A stretch of 64,000 bases of DNA from Juglans regia (GCF_001411555.2 NC_049911.1:8988521-9052520), one strand, 5' to 3'. Positions 42,342 through 53,570 are shown, counted from the first letter of the stretch. Made by a program: numbers and translations. The notes: generated by a model not told the origin, from the letters alone.

Positions 42342-45300
42342 TCATGAATCAACAGAATTACAAAGTTTATCAATTTCCACAAGTTTCTTAATCTCATGAG
42401 GATAGTCCTCCATCCACACTATCTCTTCATTTACATGTAAAGCACTTTTAGCAAGACTATGTGCTACACTATTACAAATCCTATTCACGTACCCAACCCG
42501 CCAATGTCTTCTATTAGTCAAAACCACCTTCAATTCTTCTATCATTTGGCCATGCCACAGCCACGAGGCTTCATCCTTGTTGACAGCTTGAATCACAATT
42601 AAGGCATCACCTTCCAACTGCACCTTTACAAAATTTAATTCATTGCACAACTTCATAGCCCTTCAAAGGGCATAGATTTCTGCCATAATAGGATCAACAA
42701 CATTTAGCTTTGTACAACACAAAGTAACTAATACTTCTCCACAATTATCCCTGATAATCACCCCAATCTCACCTCTGTTCTCATCGCTCTTCAGGGCTGC
42801 ATCCTAGTTGACCTTGACTGATTCCCCAACAGGTAGTTTCCAACGGGTAATCCTACTGCCTTGAGTCCCAGGCCTCTGGCCACTTCCATGCTTGCTCTGA
42901 GCTTGTTGAAAGTCACGCAACATCTTTGTTGCTAGATTAAAAACTTTATTTGGACTCTCAAACTTGTTCTCAAAAACCACACCATTCCTTCTTAGCCACA
43001 CTCTTATCAGAACCACGACTATCACCTCTAATTGGTCTTGAGAAAGCTTTGAGGTCCATTATGTCCATAGATCAAACATATCCATTTCAGAACTAGACCA
43101 CTTCTGCACTGGACTCCTCTCACAAGCCCACACATCACTAACCCTACTGCAACTCCACAAGGCATGACAAACTGATTCCTCAGTCAACTTACACACTGGG
43201 CATAAGGCTTCTCTTAGAACCTTCCTCCTCATCAGATTTCTATTTGTTGGAAGGCAATTCGTAATGGCTTTCCAAACAAAAACTTTTGCAACCCCTGGAA
43301 TATTCAGCTTCAATAATTTCCTCCAAGCCTTCTCTACCTCTTATGATGCCTCCCCTTTATCCCTTCTTCTTTTGCTCATTTCAGCATGATAGGCAGATTT
43401 CACACTAAACAAACCATCCTTTGAATAGGCCCATATTTGCTTATCTGAGAGCCCATCAATACTAACTGGTAATCTGCAAATTAAATTTGCTTCAGCAACA
43501 TTAAAAACTTGCCTCACTAACTCTTCATTCCACCATTTCTTCTCAATAATCAGATCCTCCACTCTTGCCTCAGCATTTAGGATACTCACAGGAGATTGAA
43601 CTTTAAAAGTTACTGCCTTAGGAATCCACTTTTCTTCCCAAACTTTGATATTCTTCCCATCCCCAACTCTCCAAACCAAACCACCCTTCAATAAATCCAT
43701 AGCACCCCATAGACTTCTCCAAATAGCAGAAGGCTTAGACCCCAAAGAAGCTTTCAAGATCATTGAATTTCGAAAATACTTATCCTTTAGAACTACTGCA
43801 GCCATAGATTGAGGGTTTAACAGCACCCTCCAGCACTGCTTTGCAAGTAGGGCCTTATTAAAAGCATCTAATTCCCTGAACCCCAAACCTCCAGCAGCTT
43901 TTGACAATCTCATTTTTGCCCAACTCCTCAACTGGATTCTATTATCCCTTTGCTTAAAACCCCACCAGAACTTAGCCATTTGTGATGCTATCTCTTGACA
44001 CAGCTTCAAAGGCAACTTAAAAACACTCATGTAATACGTGGGAATAGTTTGGATGACTACCTTGAGAAAAACTTCTTTACTTGAGAGTGTCAAAAACTGA
44101 TTCTTCCAGTTACTCAACTTTTTCCATACTCTATCTTTAATGTTACTAAAAGATTGATATTTAGCTTTACCAACCATAATTGGCAACCATAAATATTTCT
44201 CACAATTGCTTTGCACTTTTGCCCCACAATCCTTCACTATATCTGCTCTTACCTCAGAAGCAACAGTAGGACTAAACAAGATAGTTGTCTTATGCTTATT
44301 CAAGCTTTGCCCTGATGCCTTCTCATACATTCCCAGTATCCCACTGATTTTTATCCATTCATTCCATGAAACTTTTCCAAAAATCAGACAGTCATCAGCA
44401 AATAGGAGATGAGTCAATTTCAACCCCCCTCGAGCCATTGAAACCCCTTTAATCTCACCTCTCCTCTTAGCCTGTTCCAACAAAGCACTTAACCCCTCTG
44501 CACAAATCAAAAAAAGATAGGGAGGTAATGGATCTCCTTATCTTAATCCTCTAGTTGGATTAATAGAATCTCCTGGCTTTCCATTTACAAGAATAGCATA
44601 TGAAATTGATGAAATGCACCTCATAATCAACCCAATCCACCTATCACCAAAACCTAATTTTTCCATAACAGCCTTCAGATACCCCCATTCCACCCTATCA
44701 TAGGCCTTTGAAATCTCAAGTTTTACTGCCATGCTTCCCACTCTTCCTCTTTGTCTACATTTCATCGAATGCAACATCTCATATGTTGCAATTACATTGT
44801 CGAAGATCAACCTCCCAGGAATAAATGCACTCTGGCATTTAGAAATAACCTCATCTAGCACATTTTTCAGTCTACTAGCTAAAGTCTTTGCAATTATTTT
44901 ATAAATAACATTGCAAAGACTTATAGGCTTATATTCATTCACACTTGCAGGCTCACTTACTTTAGGAATCAGAGCTACAAAGGCTTTATTAATGGCATCA
45001 AGCAAATCACCACCATTTAGAAAGCCCAACACTGCTTTACATACATCATCCCCTACTATATGCCAGAAGGATTGGAAGAAACATGCTCCATAACCATCAG
45101 GTCCCAGGGCCTTCAAAGCACCCATCATTTTCAAAGCCTCCTCTACCTCTTCTCTTTGAAACTCATTCTCTAGAAACTCATTCATTGACACTGTTACCCT
45201 TGGCTCCACAACATCAGTACACTCCTGAATGGCTTAACAAGAAGGATTGGCACTAGTGTAAATCACAGAGAAATGATTTCTGAAAGCAGCAGTAATATCT

Positions 45301-46470
45301 TCCTCATTCTCCTGTAGTATCCCTGCCCATCCCTAATAGCCACAATCTTATTCGTTTTCCTCCTTTGATTTGCACACTCATGAAAATATCTAGTGTTTTT
45401 GTCCCCAGAGTTATACTAGTTTCTCTTCGCACGTTGCCTCCACATCACATCTTCTTGCTCCAACAAAACTCCAACCTTGTCTTGCAAAGCCTTCAGCTCC
45501 TCCATATTTTCCTGACATAGATTTTCTTGAATTGTTTTTATTCTGCATGATATCTACTAAATCTCTCTCCCTCTCCCATTATCCCTTCCTTTAAAGATTG
45601 AAGACAAAGAACCACTGCAGGTCTTGAGTTTGGACTGAACACTTTGAAAAGATTTTGCACTAGGCTGCCCCTTCCCCCATCCTCTTCTAATAGCATCTTC
45701 ACACTCCTATTTAATCCAACAAGCTTCAAATCTAAAAGGAAAAAGTTTTTTCAACCTTCTTTGCTCACCTTCATCCATAGATAACAGTATGGGCAAATGG
45801 TCTGAACACCTTCCACTCAAAGCCTCAACTCTCATTTCTTTGAAGAGAAATCTACATTTGTCATTTACCACAAATCTGTCCAACCTCTCTTTTGTGAAAG
45901 ACTGGTTAGAATGCTTATTAGACCAAGTTAAACCATTGCCAAAACATCCAAGGTCCCCAAGTCCACAATCCTCCAACACCTCTCTAAACAGATTTATTTG
46001 ACTCTCAGCCCTTCTCTTTCCCCCCTTCTTTTCCTCCTCCCTCAATATTTCATTAAAATCCCCCCTACACACCAGGCAACATCATTTGAGGGCTTTAACA
46101 TCCTCAACAAATCCCAAGAAATATATCTCCTACTTGTCTCAGGATTACCATAAAAACCAGTAAAGATCCAATCTCCTTCCCTTTTATCCCTTCTAACAAG
46201 AACACGAATATGCCACTTCGAGTAATTAATCACCTCTACTCCACTCCCCTCTTTCCAGAACATCACAAGACCTCATTTCCTCCCAACAGAATCCACAACC
46301 AGGCAGCCCTCCATATCTAATCTTCTCTGCAATCCTGCAATTTTATGAGCTTTAGCCTTAATTTCACAAACAAAAACCAGAGCAAGCCTCTTCTCCTTAA
46401 CCATATGGCTAAGGTCCTTCACTGTCCGAGGGTTACCAAGCCCTCGGCAGTTCCAACGTAAGGTTTTCAT
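42342..46470 (-). pseudogene. LINE ORF2: endonuclease, reverse transcriptase, RNase H; multiple lesions
   Basis: It starts at ATG 46470 with MKTLRWNCRGLGNPRTV, the canonical plant L1 ORF2 opening. Endonuclease parts: GDFNEILREEEKKGG and CSDHLPILLSM. Reverse transcriptase: YKPISLCNVIYKIIAKTLA, SAFIPGRLIFDNV, KLEISKAYDRVEW and the catalytic LLFADDCLIFG near 44400. A zinc-binding block follows (CPVCKLTEESVCHALWSC, near 43190), and RNase H ends the frame (VQLEGDALIVI, NSVAHSLAK). Lesions include a stop near 46267, a frameshift near 46070 in a G run, further changes in the 45200-45730 region, a TAA near 44535 just before the GDPL block, and stops near 43330, 43040 and 42660. It cannot make an active protein. 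Confidence 0.9.
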
Positions 46471-46572
46471 AATGCCATGTGGTGCTGGTCAGCAGCCACC
46501 ACCTCTAGCATGCCCTTATCACAGACCAAAAAATCATTACCTCTCATCCTTTTCCCATCCATCATCATTTTT
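46467..46572 (-). pseudogene. LINE ORF1 C-terminal tail overlapping ORF2 by ATGA
   Basis: Upstream of ORF2 a minus-strand frame reads MDGKRMRGNDFLVCDKGMLE, then VVAADQHHMAL and a TGA. That TGA overlaps the ORF2 start codon as ATGA. This fits a short ORF1 C-terminus left by 5' truncation. Confidence 0.55.
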
Positions 46573-46593
46573 AGAATGAGTTGATGTAGCCAA

Positions 46594-46809
46594 TTACTTC
46601 AAATATAATACAAAAAGTTTTATGACAGTATTTTTATTCAAAGAATCCAACGCATTCAGTGAAAGAGATGTCAAATGACGGGGCGTGATCAAATCTTTTG
46701 TAAATTCAACTAGGAAGTCCTTATGTTTCGGTAAAATCCAAACCAACTCTCCAGTTGAATAGCTGAAAAAGGGCAACACTCGAGTGAGCTTGTCTATGCT
46801 TTTCAACAC
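46594..46809 (-). other. Unassigned 71-codon open frame beside the LINE
   Basis: The frame (MLKSIDKLTRVLPFFSYS...) has no stop and mixed composition, but I recognise no family. It could be an exon remnant next to the LINE insertion site, or chance. Confidence 0.2.
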
Positions 46810-46814
46810 AGAGA

Positions 46815-46998
46815 AATTCTATTTACAGTCCTGAGTAGGGACTATACACACAGTCTCTTTAATGAATGTGATAAAAGGAGAAAAAAATATCATTTTAAAA
46901 AGGATTTTATTGTAATTTTTAATTTTTTTTAAATATAATTATATGAGCTTACATGAGTAATCCTCATTTAAAGACTGTATGTAAACTAACTCTAACAA
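46815..46998. repeat. MITE-like element
   Basis: The left side TTTACAGTCCTGAGTAGGG and the right side, read in reverse as GTTTACATACAGTCTTTAAAT, are loosely inverted, with an AT-rich centre. The weak match makes this tentative. Confidence 0.35.
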
Positions 46999-47084
46999 AT
47001 AGGCTATTCTTAATTCAGGCCCAATATTGCCAAGGTCCCTTGGACTAATTGACAATTCAGGCCCAATACTCATGCGTAAATTCA

Positions 47085-47262
47085 TAAAGAAAAATTCTTT
47101 TTAGTATAAAGAATTTATAAAAGTAAGTTCACAAACTGACATGATTTAATGTAGTATGGATATTATAAAATTATTTTTATTATAAAATAAATCTAACGTA
47201 TAACATAAAAATATGTGATTTTACTTTTATAAAATTTCTTTATACCTATAAGAGTTCTCTTC
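47085..47262. repeat. MITE with AAAATTCTTTTTAGTATAAAG ends
   Basis: The arms are inverted: AATTCTTTTTAGTATAAAG with AATTTATAAAAGTAA on the left, and TTACTTTTATAAAATTTC with TTTATACCTATAAGAG on the right. A similar layout occurs at 58300-58495 (AAATTTATAAACTGAA / TCAATTTATAAATTTATTTT). Confidence 0.55.
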
Positions 47263-47431
47263 ATAAAATGAGAAAATGGGTGTCGAATGGCTCATAGAGT
47301 TCCAACTCTCGTCCTAGGAATTCCCAAATGAAGAAGGGACCAAGTGCAGGATACCCTGAAAATAACATAATCTTTTAACACAGACTACGCAAGTAATTCT
47401 CTTGGATCACCTTCAAGAACACCATAGCAAC

Positions 47432-48382
47432 TAGGAATATAACCAGATCCGTTTAGAATATATATATTTTTTTAATAATTGAACTGGTATATAACGATTT
47501 TGAAAATTTAAAAACTGATATCATATCTATTCATCACTGAAACTGAAACTTTCGATTTTTTCGATTTCGGTCCGATTCAATCCGATTTTTCCGGTTTTAT
47601 GAATTATCTATTTAGTAATGTTATAATGTTTACATATATTAAACTATTAGTCTATTTATATTATAGTATAAATATATTATTTTATAATAATTAACACATA
47701 CTAGGATAGTATTAAATTTAACTATAGTCTATATAAATTCTAGACTTTTTATACGAATATATATAATCAAATGTGTAAAACTATTTTACAAAAAGAATAT
47801 ATATTATAATTTATTATGCTAAAAATGTATTTAATCTTGATATATATCGAAAGTAAATTTATATTAATAACTTAATATTAATGGTCATGTTTAAGATTAA
47901 AATTTATATGTTATATTAAAAATTATAAGATTAATTTTATGTTATAAGATTAATATGCATGAATAATAAGATTACAATTTTATTTTATATTAATTAACAA
48001 TTTAACATATAATATCTATAATATAATATAAAAACTTATATATAATATAAAAAAGAAAAATTTTAAATATAAACCTCATATTCTACACACCCATTTAAAA
48101 ATGTCATTTTACTTTTTTACCCACACAATAAAAATGATTACAAACATGTTTGTAAGTAAAATATGATAAAAAAATAAAATAACATTTTTAAGTAGATGTG
48201 CAGGATGTGAGACTTATGGGTAACACTGCTCTATAAAAAATATCTTATATATAGAAACTGGTCGGAATCGGTTCAAACCGATTTTCAAAATGTGAAAATT
48301 GATACGGGACCGGTTTCCAGCTGGGTTTTGTTTTTAGAAACCAGAACGGTCGGACCGGGCTTCCGGTTTATTTACGGCCCTA
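47432..48382. mobile_element. Nonautonomous hAT-like element, 951 bp, with a nested MITE
   Basis: It begins TAGGAATATAACCAGATCC. On the opposite strand the other end reads TAGGGCCGTAAATAAACCGG. The flanking 8-mers ATAGCAAC (47424-47431) and GCAGCAAC (48383-48390) match at 6 of 8 with two transitions. Both subterminal regions carry CGGT/ACCG-rich motifs (TTCGGTCCGATTC; GACCGGTTTCC). A GTGCTACCC-type MITE sits inside at 48052-48233. Confidence 0.6.
48052..48233 (-). repeat. MITE with GTGCTACCCATAAG ends, inside the hAT element
   Basis: The reverse complement matches 37186-37373 over its length, including CATCCTGCACAT and TTTACTTACAAACATG. Its position inside 47432-48382 shows it inserted later than that element. 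Confidence 0.75.
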
Positions 48383-48792
48383 GCAGCAACCAACAAATGC
48401 TTACAACAAAGGCATCTATATCAAGCACACAGGCGTGCATGCACACAGGAAAAGAAAAAACGTTCAAGAAAAAAGATTACAAGTCAATACAGAGCGGACC
48501 GACAAACGGAATCAATTACTACAACGTTGAAGAAATATGATTTAGCTGGCATTATGATCATCAGAAATGTATAAGAATGTTTGAGATGGCTGTGCTACAA
48601 CAATGGCTGTTCAAGAAACTATCATCTAAAACACAGCAAAAGATGGAGCAACAGATTATTATGCTTCATTCCAAAGGAAACTTGGCTCCAAATTAGCATA
48701 GAAACTCTTAACAATGTAATTGAAAGGCCATAATGAAAATGAATAACCTGAAGCAATCCCTACAACACCAACAATAGCAACCTTTCCTTTCT
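48383..48792. other. 3' flank of VHA-c
   Basis: This stretch lies downstream of the VHA-c stop on the minus strand and presumably includes its 3' UTR. No other gene is seen. Confidence 0.45.
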
Positions 48793-49825
48793 CTAATCTG
48801 ATCTCGATTGGCCAGCTCGAGAAGAAAGGATAATACCAACAATGAGGCCATACAAGGCCAAGGCTTCGGCAAAGATGAGAATGAGAATCATTCCAACAAA
48901 AAGCTTCGGCTGCTGTGCATTTGCTCTGTACAAATACAATCAAAGTCCATCAAAAACAAGCTTTGAAGTGAACAAGAACAAAAACAAAAACAAAGGCAAG
49001 TCTGGTGGCTTGGTTATAGCAAGTTCACATGACCACAACAAAAAATTGAACAAATTAAGGAACCAAAAACGCAACTGAACAAGATTGTTGCATCCTGAGT
49101 CAAAACCTTGAAAGATTCAAAATGTAGAGGGAGTACTCTTAATTCATGGTAAGATTGAGTGGTTACAATGTCCGATTCAATAATATAATATTATTCCCAA
49201 AGAAAAATAGAGCCCATGTCACCACATTCACCATAACCATCCACACGATTCCAGACTAAAACGTATCATATATATAAACAAACGATGATATATACGACGG
49301 AGAGAAAGAGAGTACCTGACACCGGCATCACCGACGATACCGATAGCCATACCGGCGGAAAGACCAGCAAGACCACAAGCGAGACCGGAGGAGAGGTGGG
49401 CGTAACCGTCGAAAAGGTAATACGATTTGGCCTTTGGGTTAATCCCCGTACTGATAATAACCGCAATGATCAAACCGTAGATACCTAACACTCCAGCCAT
49501 AACGACGGGAACGATCGATTTCATCACAAGCTCCGGCCGCATGACTCCCATGGAGGCGACGCCTACGCCGCTCTTTGCTGTGCCATATGCCGCTCCCATA
49601 CCTAAAAACAAAACAATCAAACCTCAAATTGTTTTGGAAAGGCCAAAGTTAAAGGGAAGATAAATAATAGGTGGCCGAGAAAATAAAGAATTTTACGCCA
49701 TGATTTTCTCGACAACCAAACGGAGGGTAAGGGCTTGCAGTGTGCTTACATGAGAAAACCAGGGCAGCCGCGGCGCCGAGGAAGCCAAAAAACGGAGCGG
49801 TTTCGTCGCCGCCGAATGTGGACAT
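48793..49825 (-). CDS. VHA-c: V-type ATPase proteolipid subunit c (three exons)
   Basis: The c subunit forms the proton-carrying rotor ring of the vacuolar/endomembrane H+-ATPase. Exons on the minus strand are 49825-49750, 49601-49316 and 48925-48793; introns of 148 and 390 bp have GT/AG ends. Together they encode 164 residues with no lesion, the normal family length. The start [19 protein letters not shown] is typical of plant VHA-c. Four membrane helices follow ([30 protein letters not shown]; the [19 protein letters not shown] repeat; [19 protein letters not shown]). The proton-binding glutamate is Glu141 in [11 protein letters not shown]. The protein ends [10 protein letters not shown] and TAG. 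Codon 26 (Cys) and codon 121 (Arg) are split by the introns. This looks like a functional housekeeping gene. Confidence 0.97.
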
Positions 49826-50150
49826 TTTTCCAGGATTTGATCGGATTTGGGAGAGATTTTTGGAAATTGATTGTAAATTGAAGGGGGACGGGGGCGGTAC
49901 TTGAAGGAAGCTTCGCCTCTTCGGTGTGGGTCACTACAGGCCGTACAATCTTTTACGGTCAGTCACTTCTAGGATCTCCGGTGTCGGTAACTAAGCAGAT
50001 TAAGCTAAAGCATGGGCTGACAATTTCAGTATGGGCCGTACTCCGTCTCGGGCCCAGATCCTACACAGCTAGGACAGTCGACCCAGCTCAATTAACGGGC
50101 TAGGCTTAACCATGGGCTTATCAGTGTGCTCAAGCCCATCCAATAATATT
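49826..50150 (-). promoter_or_regulatory. VHA-c 5' UTR and proximal promoter
   Basis: The region directly upstream of the VHA-c start on the minus strand is GC-richer to about 50100. CT-rich leader sequence (CCCGTCCCCCTTC on the minus strand) lies within 60 bases of the start codon. No clear TATA box is visible. Confidence 0.4.
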
Positions 50151-50325
50151 AAGAGTAATATTGCACACAATCATGAATTGTATAAGTATCGCGCAATTCT
50201 TTTAAAAAATAGTAGGTCTATTATTAAAAAATTAATTTTTTTTATATAAGTCTTATATTTACTCGCGTTTTTCAAATAAATTGAGCGGCATTTGCACACT
50301 CCACAACTCTAAATATTATTTCTCT
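50151..50325. repeat. MITE of the GAGTAATGTT family
   Basis: The left arm AGAGTAATATTGCACACAATC, then TAAGTATCGCGCAATTC, is inverted on the right as GAGCGGCATTTGCACAC and TAAATATTATTTCT. The central motif GTAGGTCTATTATTAAAAAA is shared with the copies at 50433 and 54121. Confidence 0.65.
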
Positions 50326-50329
50326 AATA

Positions 50330-50706
50330 CAAATGTTAAAAAAATAGATGATATTTGTAATCATAGAGTGTGCAAATACAGTGCACTCTTTTAAAAAAAA
50401 GTAAGTAAATGGAAGACCCACATGAAAAAAAATGAGTAATGTTAGATATAATCATGGGTTATGCAAACGTCGCGCACACCTTTTGAAAAAGAGTGGGTCT
50501 ACATTATAAAATTATATTTTTTTTTATATGGATCTCATATTCATTTACTTTTTTTTTTCAAAATGAGTGCACGACGCTTGCGTACTCTATGATTATAAAT
50601 ATCATTTTTTCTTAAGAATTTAATTTTTTAATGGTGGATCTCATTTTTTTAAAAAAAAAAGAGTGTAGCTTTTACACAACCCATAATTGTATATAGTATT
50701 ATTCAT
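50330..50706. repeat. MITE of the same family, interrupted by another copy
   Basis: The left half (50330-50432: GATATTTGTAATCATAGAGTG ... GACCCACATGAAAAAAAAT) and the right half (50615-50706: AATTTAATTTTTTAATGGTGG ... ATAATTGTATATAGTATTATT) together make one family member. The copy at 50433-50614 lies between them. Confidence 0.6.
50433..50614. repeat. Inner MITE nested in a relative
   Basis: The arms GAGTAATGTTAGATATAATC with GCAAACGTCGCGCACACC, and GAGTGCACGACGCTTGCGT with GATTATAAATATCATT, are inverted. The copy is nearly complete with a single AT-rich centre. Confidence 0.7.
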
Positions 50707-50924
50707 CTTAAAAATCATTCGGTTATGCGCTAGGTTAAGAATATTAAAGAGCAATGCAATTTCATCTTAAATTCTGTTATTCTCAACCATATTTATAGTT
50801 TTATATAAATGAAAATATAAATGAGGTCATATGGAGCTTTTGCTTCAACAACTATGTTACAAGTAGCGGAAGACTTGTTGCGGCGATAAGATCACCTCAA
50901 AAGAACTTACGAACTAAAGAAAAT
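50707..50924. other. Spacer
   Basis: No gene or clear repeat is seen. Confidence 0.4.
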
Positions 50925-51235
50925 AAGCTGAGTTTGGGAAAACTAATTTTAAACTGAATCTAACATTCAAACACTCAATTCTTAAATTACTAAACTCATC
51001 TCAACTTAAAATTTTCTTACACGTAGGACCTAAACTTTTTTCACTTAAAACGTCTTTATACATAGAACCTACAACATTTTTCAATTTTTTATAAAAAATA
51101 TTAAACTTATTTTAACATCTAAACACATTTTAAATTCAATTTAGATGGACCTCACATTACTCTCAACTATTTAATTCACTATTATTTATAAAGAACTCAA
51201 CTCAACTGATCAGTTCAACATCCAAAGGCAACTTA
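50925..51235. repeat. MITE-like element with ACATTCAAACACTCAA / CAACATCCAAAGG ends
   Basis: CATCTCAACTTAAAATTTTC in the left half and CAACTCAACTGATCAGTTCAA at the right end, with TAACATCTAAACACATTTTAA inside, relate it to the GAGATGAGTTGAGATG family. Confidence 0.5.
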
Positions 51236-53017
51236 ATTTAGATGTTAAAATGAGTTTCTACATTTTAACATTAATGGTAGTGAGCTTTTACCATTAATTT
51301 GTTAAAGTGTAGCCTTTTGAGACGACATTAGGAATCTATTAAGAGGAATTATCGCCGTAACAGCCACCAAGAAAGTAACTTCAATGTCTCTTTATAAAGC
51401 ATTGTACAGTTTCAGCGGCCTCCTCAGAGAGAGGTTCCCCTGCTATTCCAGCAGAAGCCAATCCTCCGAGCTAAGAAATCATCTTGTCAATTTCTATATA
51501 ATAGTATTCAGTTTTTGCATCTTCTGCACACTTTCTTCATCGTTTATTGTGCCCCTCCAAAGTCAGTACTGCTAGCTGGGTCTTCTGATAGTGCAGAGTA
51601 AGGGAAATGCATGTATCATTCGTTAAAATAATGGGTATTAATTTAGGCTGTTCTTACTTTCTTTTCAACAATTTTATCCGATTTTTAGACGAGTAAGTGG
51701 TGGGTTAAGCTTGAACCATAGCCATGATGCGCATAAGTAACAATTATAGCCTTTTTTTTCCATCTTCATGCTGCATGATCTTCAGTGTTCTCTACTTACA
51801 GAGCATAAATGCCATAAGAATGGACATTAATTATGACCATTTTGATGGACTAGATGAACGTGCTAATGCTTAAATTTTAATACATTTTGATTAAGCTTTA
51901 CACTAGAAGAAGAAGACGAAGAAGAAGAAGAAAAAAAAAAAGAGATTCAAATGATATTGATCTTGCTTTCATCATTTCTATTATCTGCTATAAATTTTAG
52001 TGCAAAAATGCGGTCTTTCCAATTCCCAACGCCCCTAAAAGTTGACTTTTAGCATTTCCTGATCATTGATTATATATGCTTATTGGGGATTGTTATAATG
52101 AATACAAAGATGATTAGCTTTACATTACATTCAGGGTGTTGGACATATAATATATTACACCTGCAAAGTGCAGGTATTGGCCGCCACACGTTCATTTCAG
52201 ATATGGAAAATGGGGCCAATCCATTGATAGGAATATGAGAAGGAAACCCTTTGGAAAGCATTTACTTTGATAGATATTATTACCAGTTTGTTATCTGGAC
52301 ATTCTGATGCAAAGTGCAATCGTTTCTGCATGATCATGCTTTCCATTACTTTATAAGGTGATCGATGAACCCTCACCCATTTTCTGCACTACTTGAATTA
52401 ATAGCCTTAATTTCCAGATGGAATATGGAAGAAGAATGGAATATTTGTGCTTTCAAATATTGCTTATTGGGCGAGAAAAAATGAAAATTCCAGGCCATTT
52501 CCAAATACCTTTTTTTTTTTATTCAATTCTGCTGGACCTATAATTCACAGATACATGTTTCTGGAGATCATGTTAACCTAATATCCAAACACCACCCATA
52601 TCAGCTCTAGCAATTGGTAATTGGGCCATAGTTGGAACCAGGCAAATGAATGGCATGAGATGCACAAGCATTAATACTAGCTAGCATGTGGTGGCCAGCA
52701 ATATCCGCACTAAATATCAGCTCCCTGCACCTTCCTCTAATAATCATGAAAACCGAATTTCGATTGCATTCAGGATCTCAAATACAGGTAGGCCATGCAC
52801 AGATAGCGAGTCTGCATAATACGATTGATTGTACAGTACGATCCAGCAGGATGGATAATACCAGTTTACTAAGAAAGTTGATTGAACTAGAAACATCGAC
52901 CCAGAAAAAGGAGGAAGAAACAGACAGCATTAAACAAGTACCATATTGCTGCTTTTTGACTAACTAGCTAGCACAAACCAAAACGACAATTTGTTTCCAA
53001 TGAAAAACAAAAATAGT
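51236..53017. other. Intergenic spacer without a supported gene
   Basis: Short open frames occur at 51384-51575 (MSLYKALYSFSGLLRERF...) and 52686-52967 (MWWPAISALN...), but neither shows a known domain or splice context. A GAA-rich run lies near 51905-51945. Confidence 0.4.
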
Positions 53018-53160
53018 CACTTCTTCAAGAAAACTGCTTACTTATGACATAATTATTTCTTGCAAAAATAATTATTTCATGCCAAAATAAGTTTATTTTC
53101 GTCGTAAATAGTCATTCTCATCATAAATAATCCATCATAAATACTCTTTTTCTTGTAGTG
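53018..53160. mobile_element. Mini-CACTA element, 143 bp
   Basis: It starts CACTTCTTCAAGAAAAC and ends TTTTTCTTGTAGTG, a slightly altered pair of CACTACAAGAAAAA termini. The 3-bp flank AGT is present on both sides (53015-53017 and 53161-53163), the CACTA target-duplication length. The interior has short AT repeats such as CATAATTATTTCTTGC and TCATCATAAATAATC. Confidence 0.7.
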
Positions 53161-53300
53161 AGTAGCTAGAACTAATTAGAACTAAAAGTGGCAGGTCTAC
53201 AAAATACAAGCAAGATCATTGAGATCTTAAGCCCAGCACGTTTGTAATTGATTGAAACTGGACCCTCCACTGCCGGCACCTTAGAAATATCTAATCAACA

Positions 53301-53513
53301 TTAAGGGGTGGAATCGGAGCCAACCCAATGGAAACACATGGAGCATCCATGCCGAGGTGCAGGACCCCTCAGCTCACCTGGGGCCATCATGGCATCTATC
53401 CCCTCCAGCCCCAAATTCTTTCTCAATCCATGACCCATCTTCGCCCACACCTTATGCCTAGAGAGTTCCTGTTCGACTGAAGCACCCATCCATCTATTTC
53501 GCTGATCACTCAT
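53301..53513 (-). CDS. Candidate 70-residue protein or last exon, unknown
   Basis: A minus-strand frame from ATG 53513 reads MSDQRNRWMGASVEQELSRH, then KVWAKMGHGLRKNLGLEGID, then APGELRGPAPRHGCSMCFHW, and stops at 53301. The frame stays open upstream to 53570. Unlike its surroundings it is GC-rich (GCCCCAGGTGAGCTG) with a balanced amino-acid make-up, which is coding-like. I recognise no family. It could be a small protein or a stranded exon of a lost gene. Confidence 0.35.
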   Translation of the reverse strand: MSDQRNRWMGASVEQELSRHKVWAKMGHGLRKNLGLEGIDAMMAPGELRGPAPRHGCSMCFHWVGSDSTP

Positions 53514-53570
53514 TTCTCTGCCATTCTTTCCCAAAAGGTTTGAGACAACACACCAATTAAAATATAACAC

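Larger units (their letters stand above)
42299..46575 (-). mobile_element. L1-type LINE (non-LTR retrotransposon), 5'-truncated and decayed
   Basis: On the minus strand the element runs from the C-terminal end of ORF1 (about 46570) through a full ORF2 to a poly(A) tail, seen on the plus strand as 18 T at 42300-42317. ORF2 carries endonuclease, reverse transcriptase, a zinc-binding region and an RNase H domain, the order typical of plant L1 elements with RNase H. About 4.3 kb remain. The missing bulk of ORF1 is usual for LINE insertions that stop early. No clear target duplication was found. Confidence 0.9.

Noticed and set aside
51384..51575. 63-codon open frame with a hydrophobic end
   Set aside because: Short, no family resemblance, and flanked by MITE-rich spacer; kept only as a note in the spacer entry.
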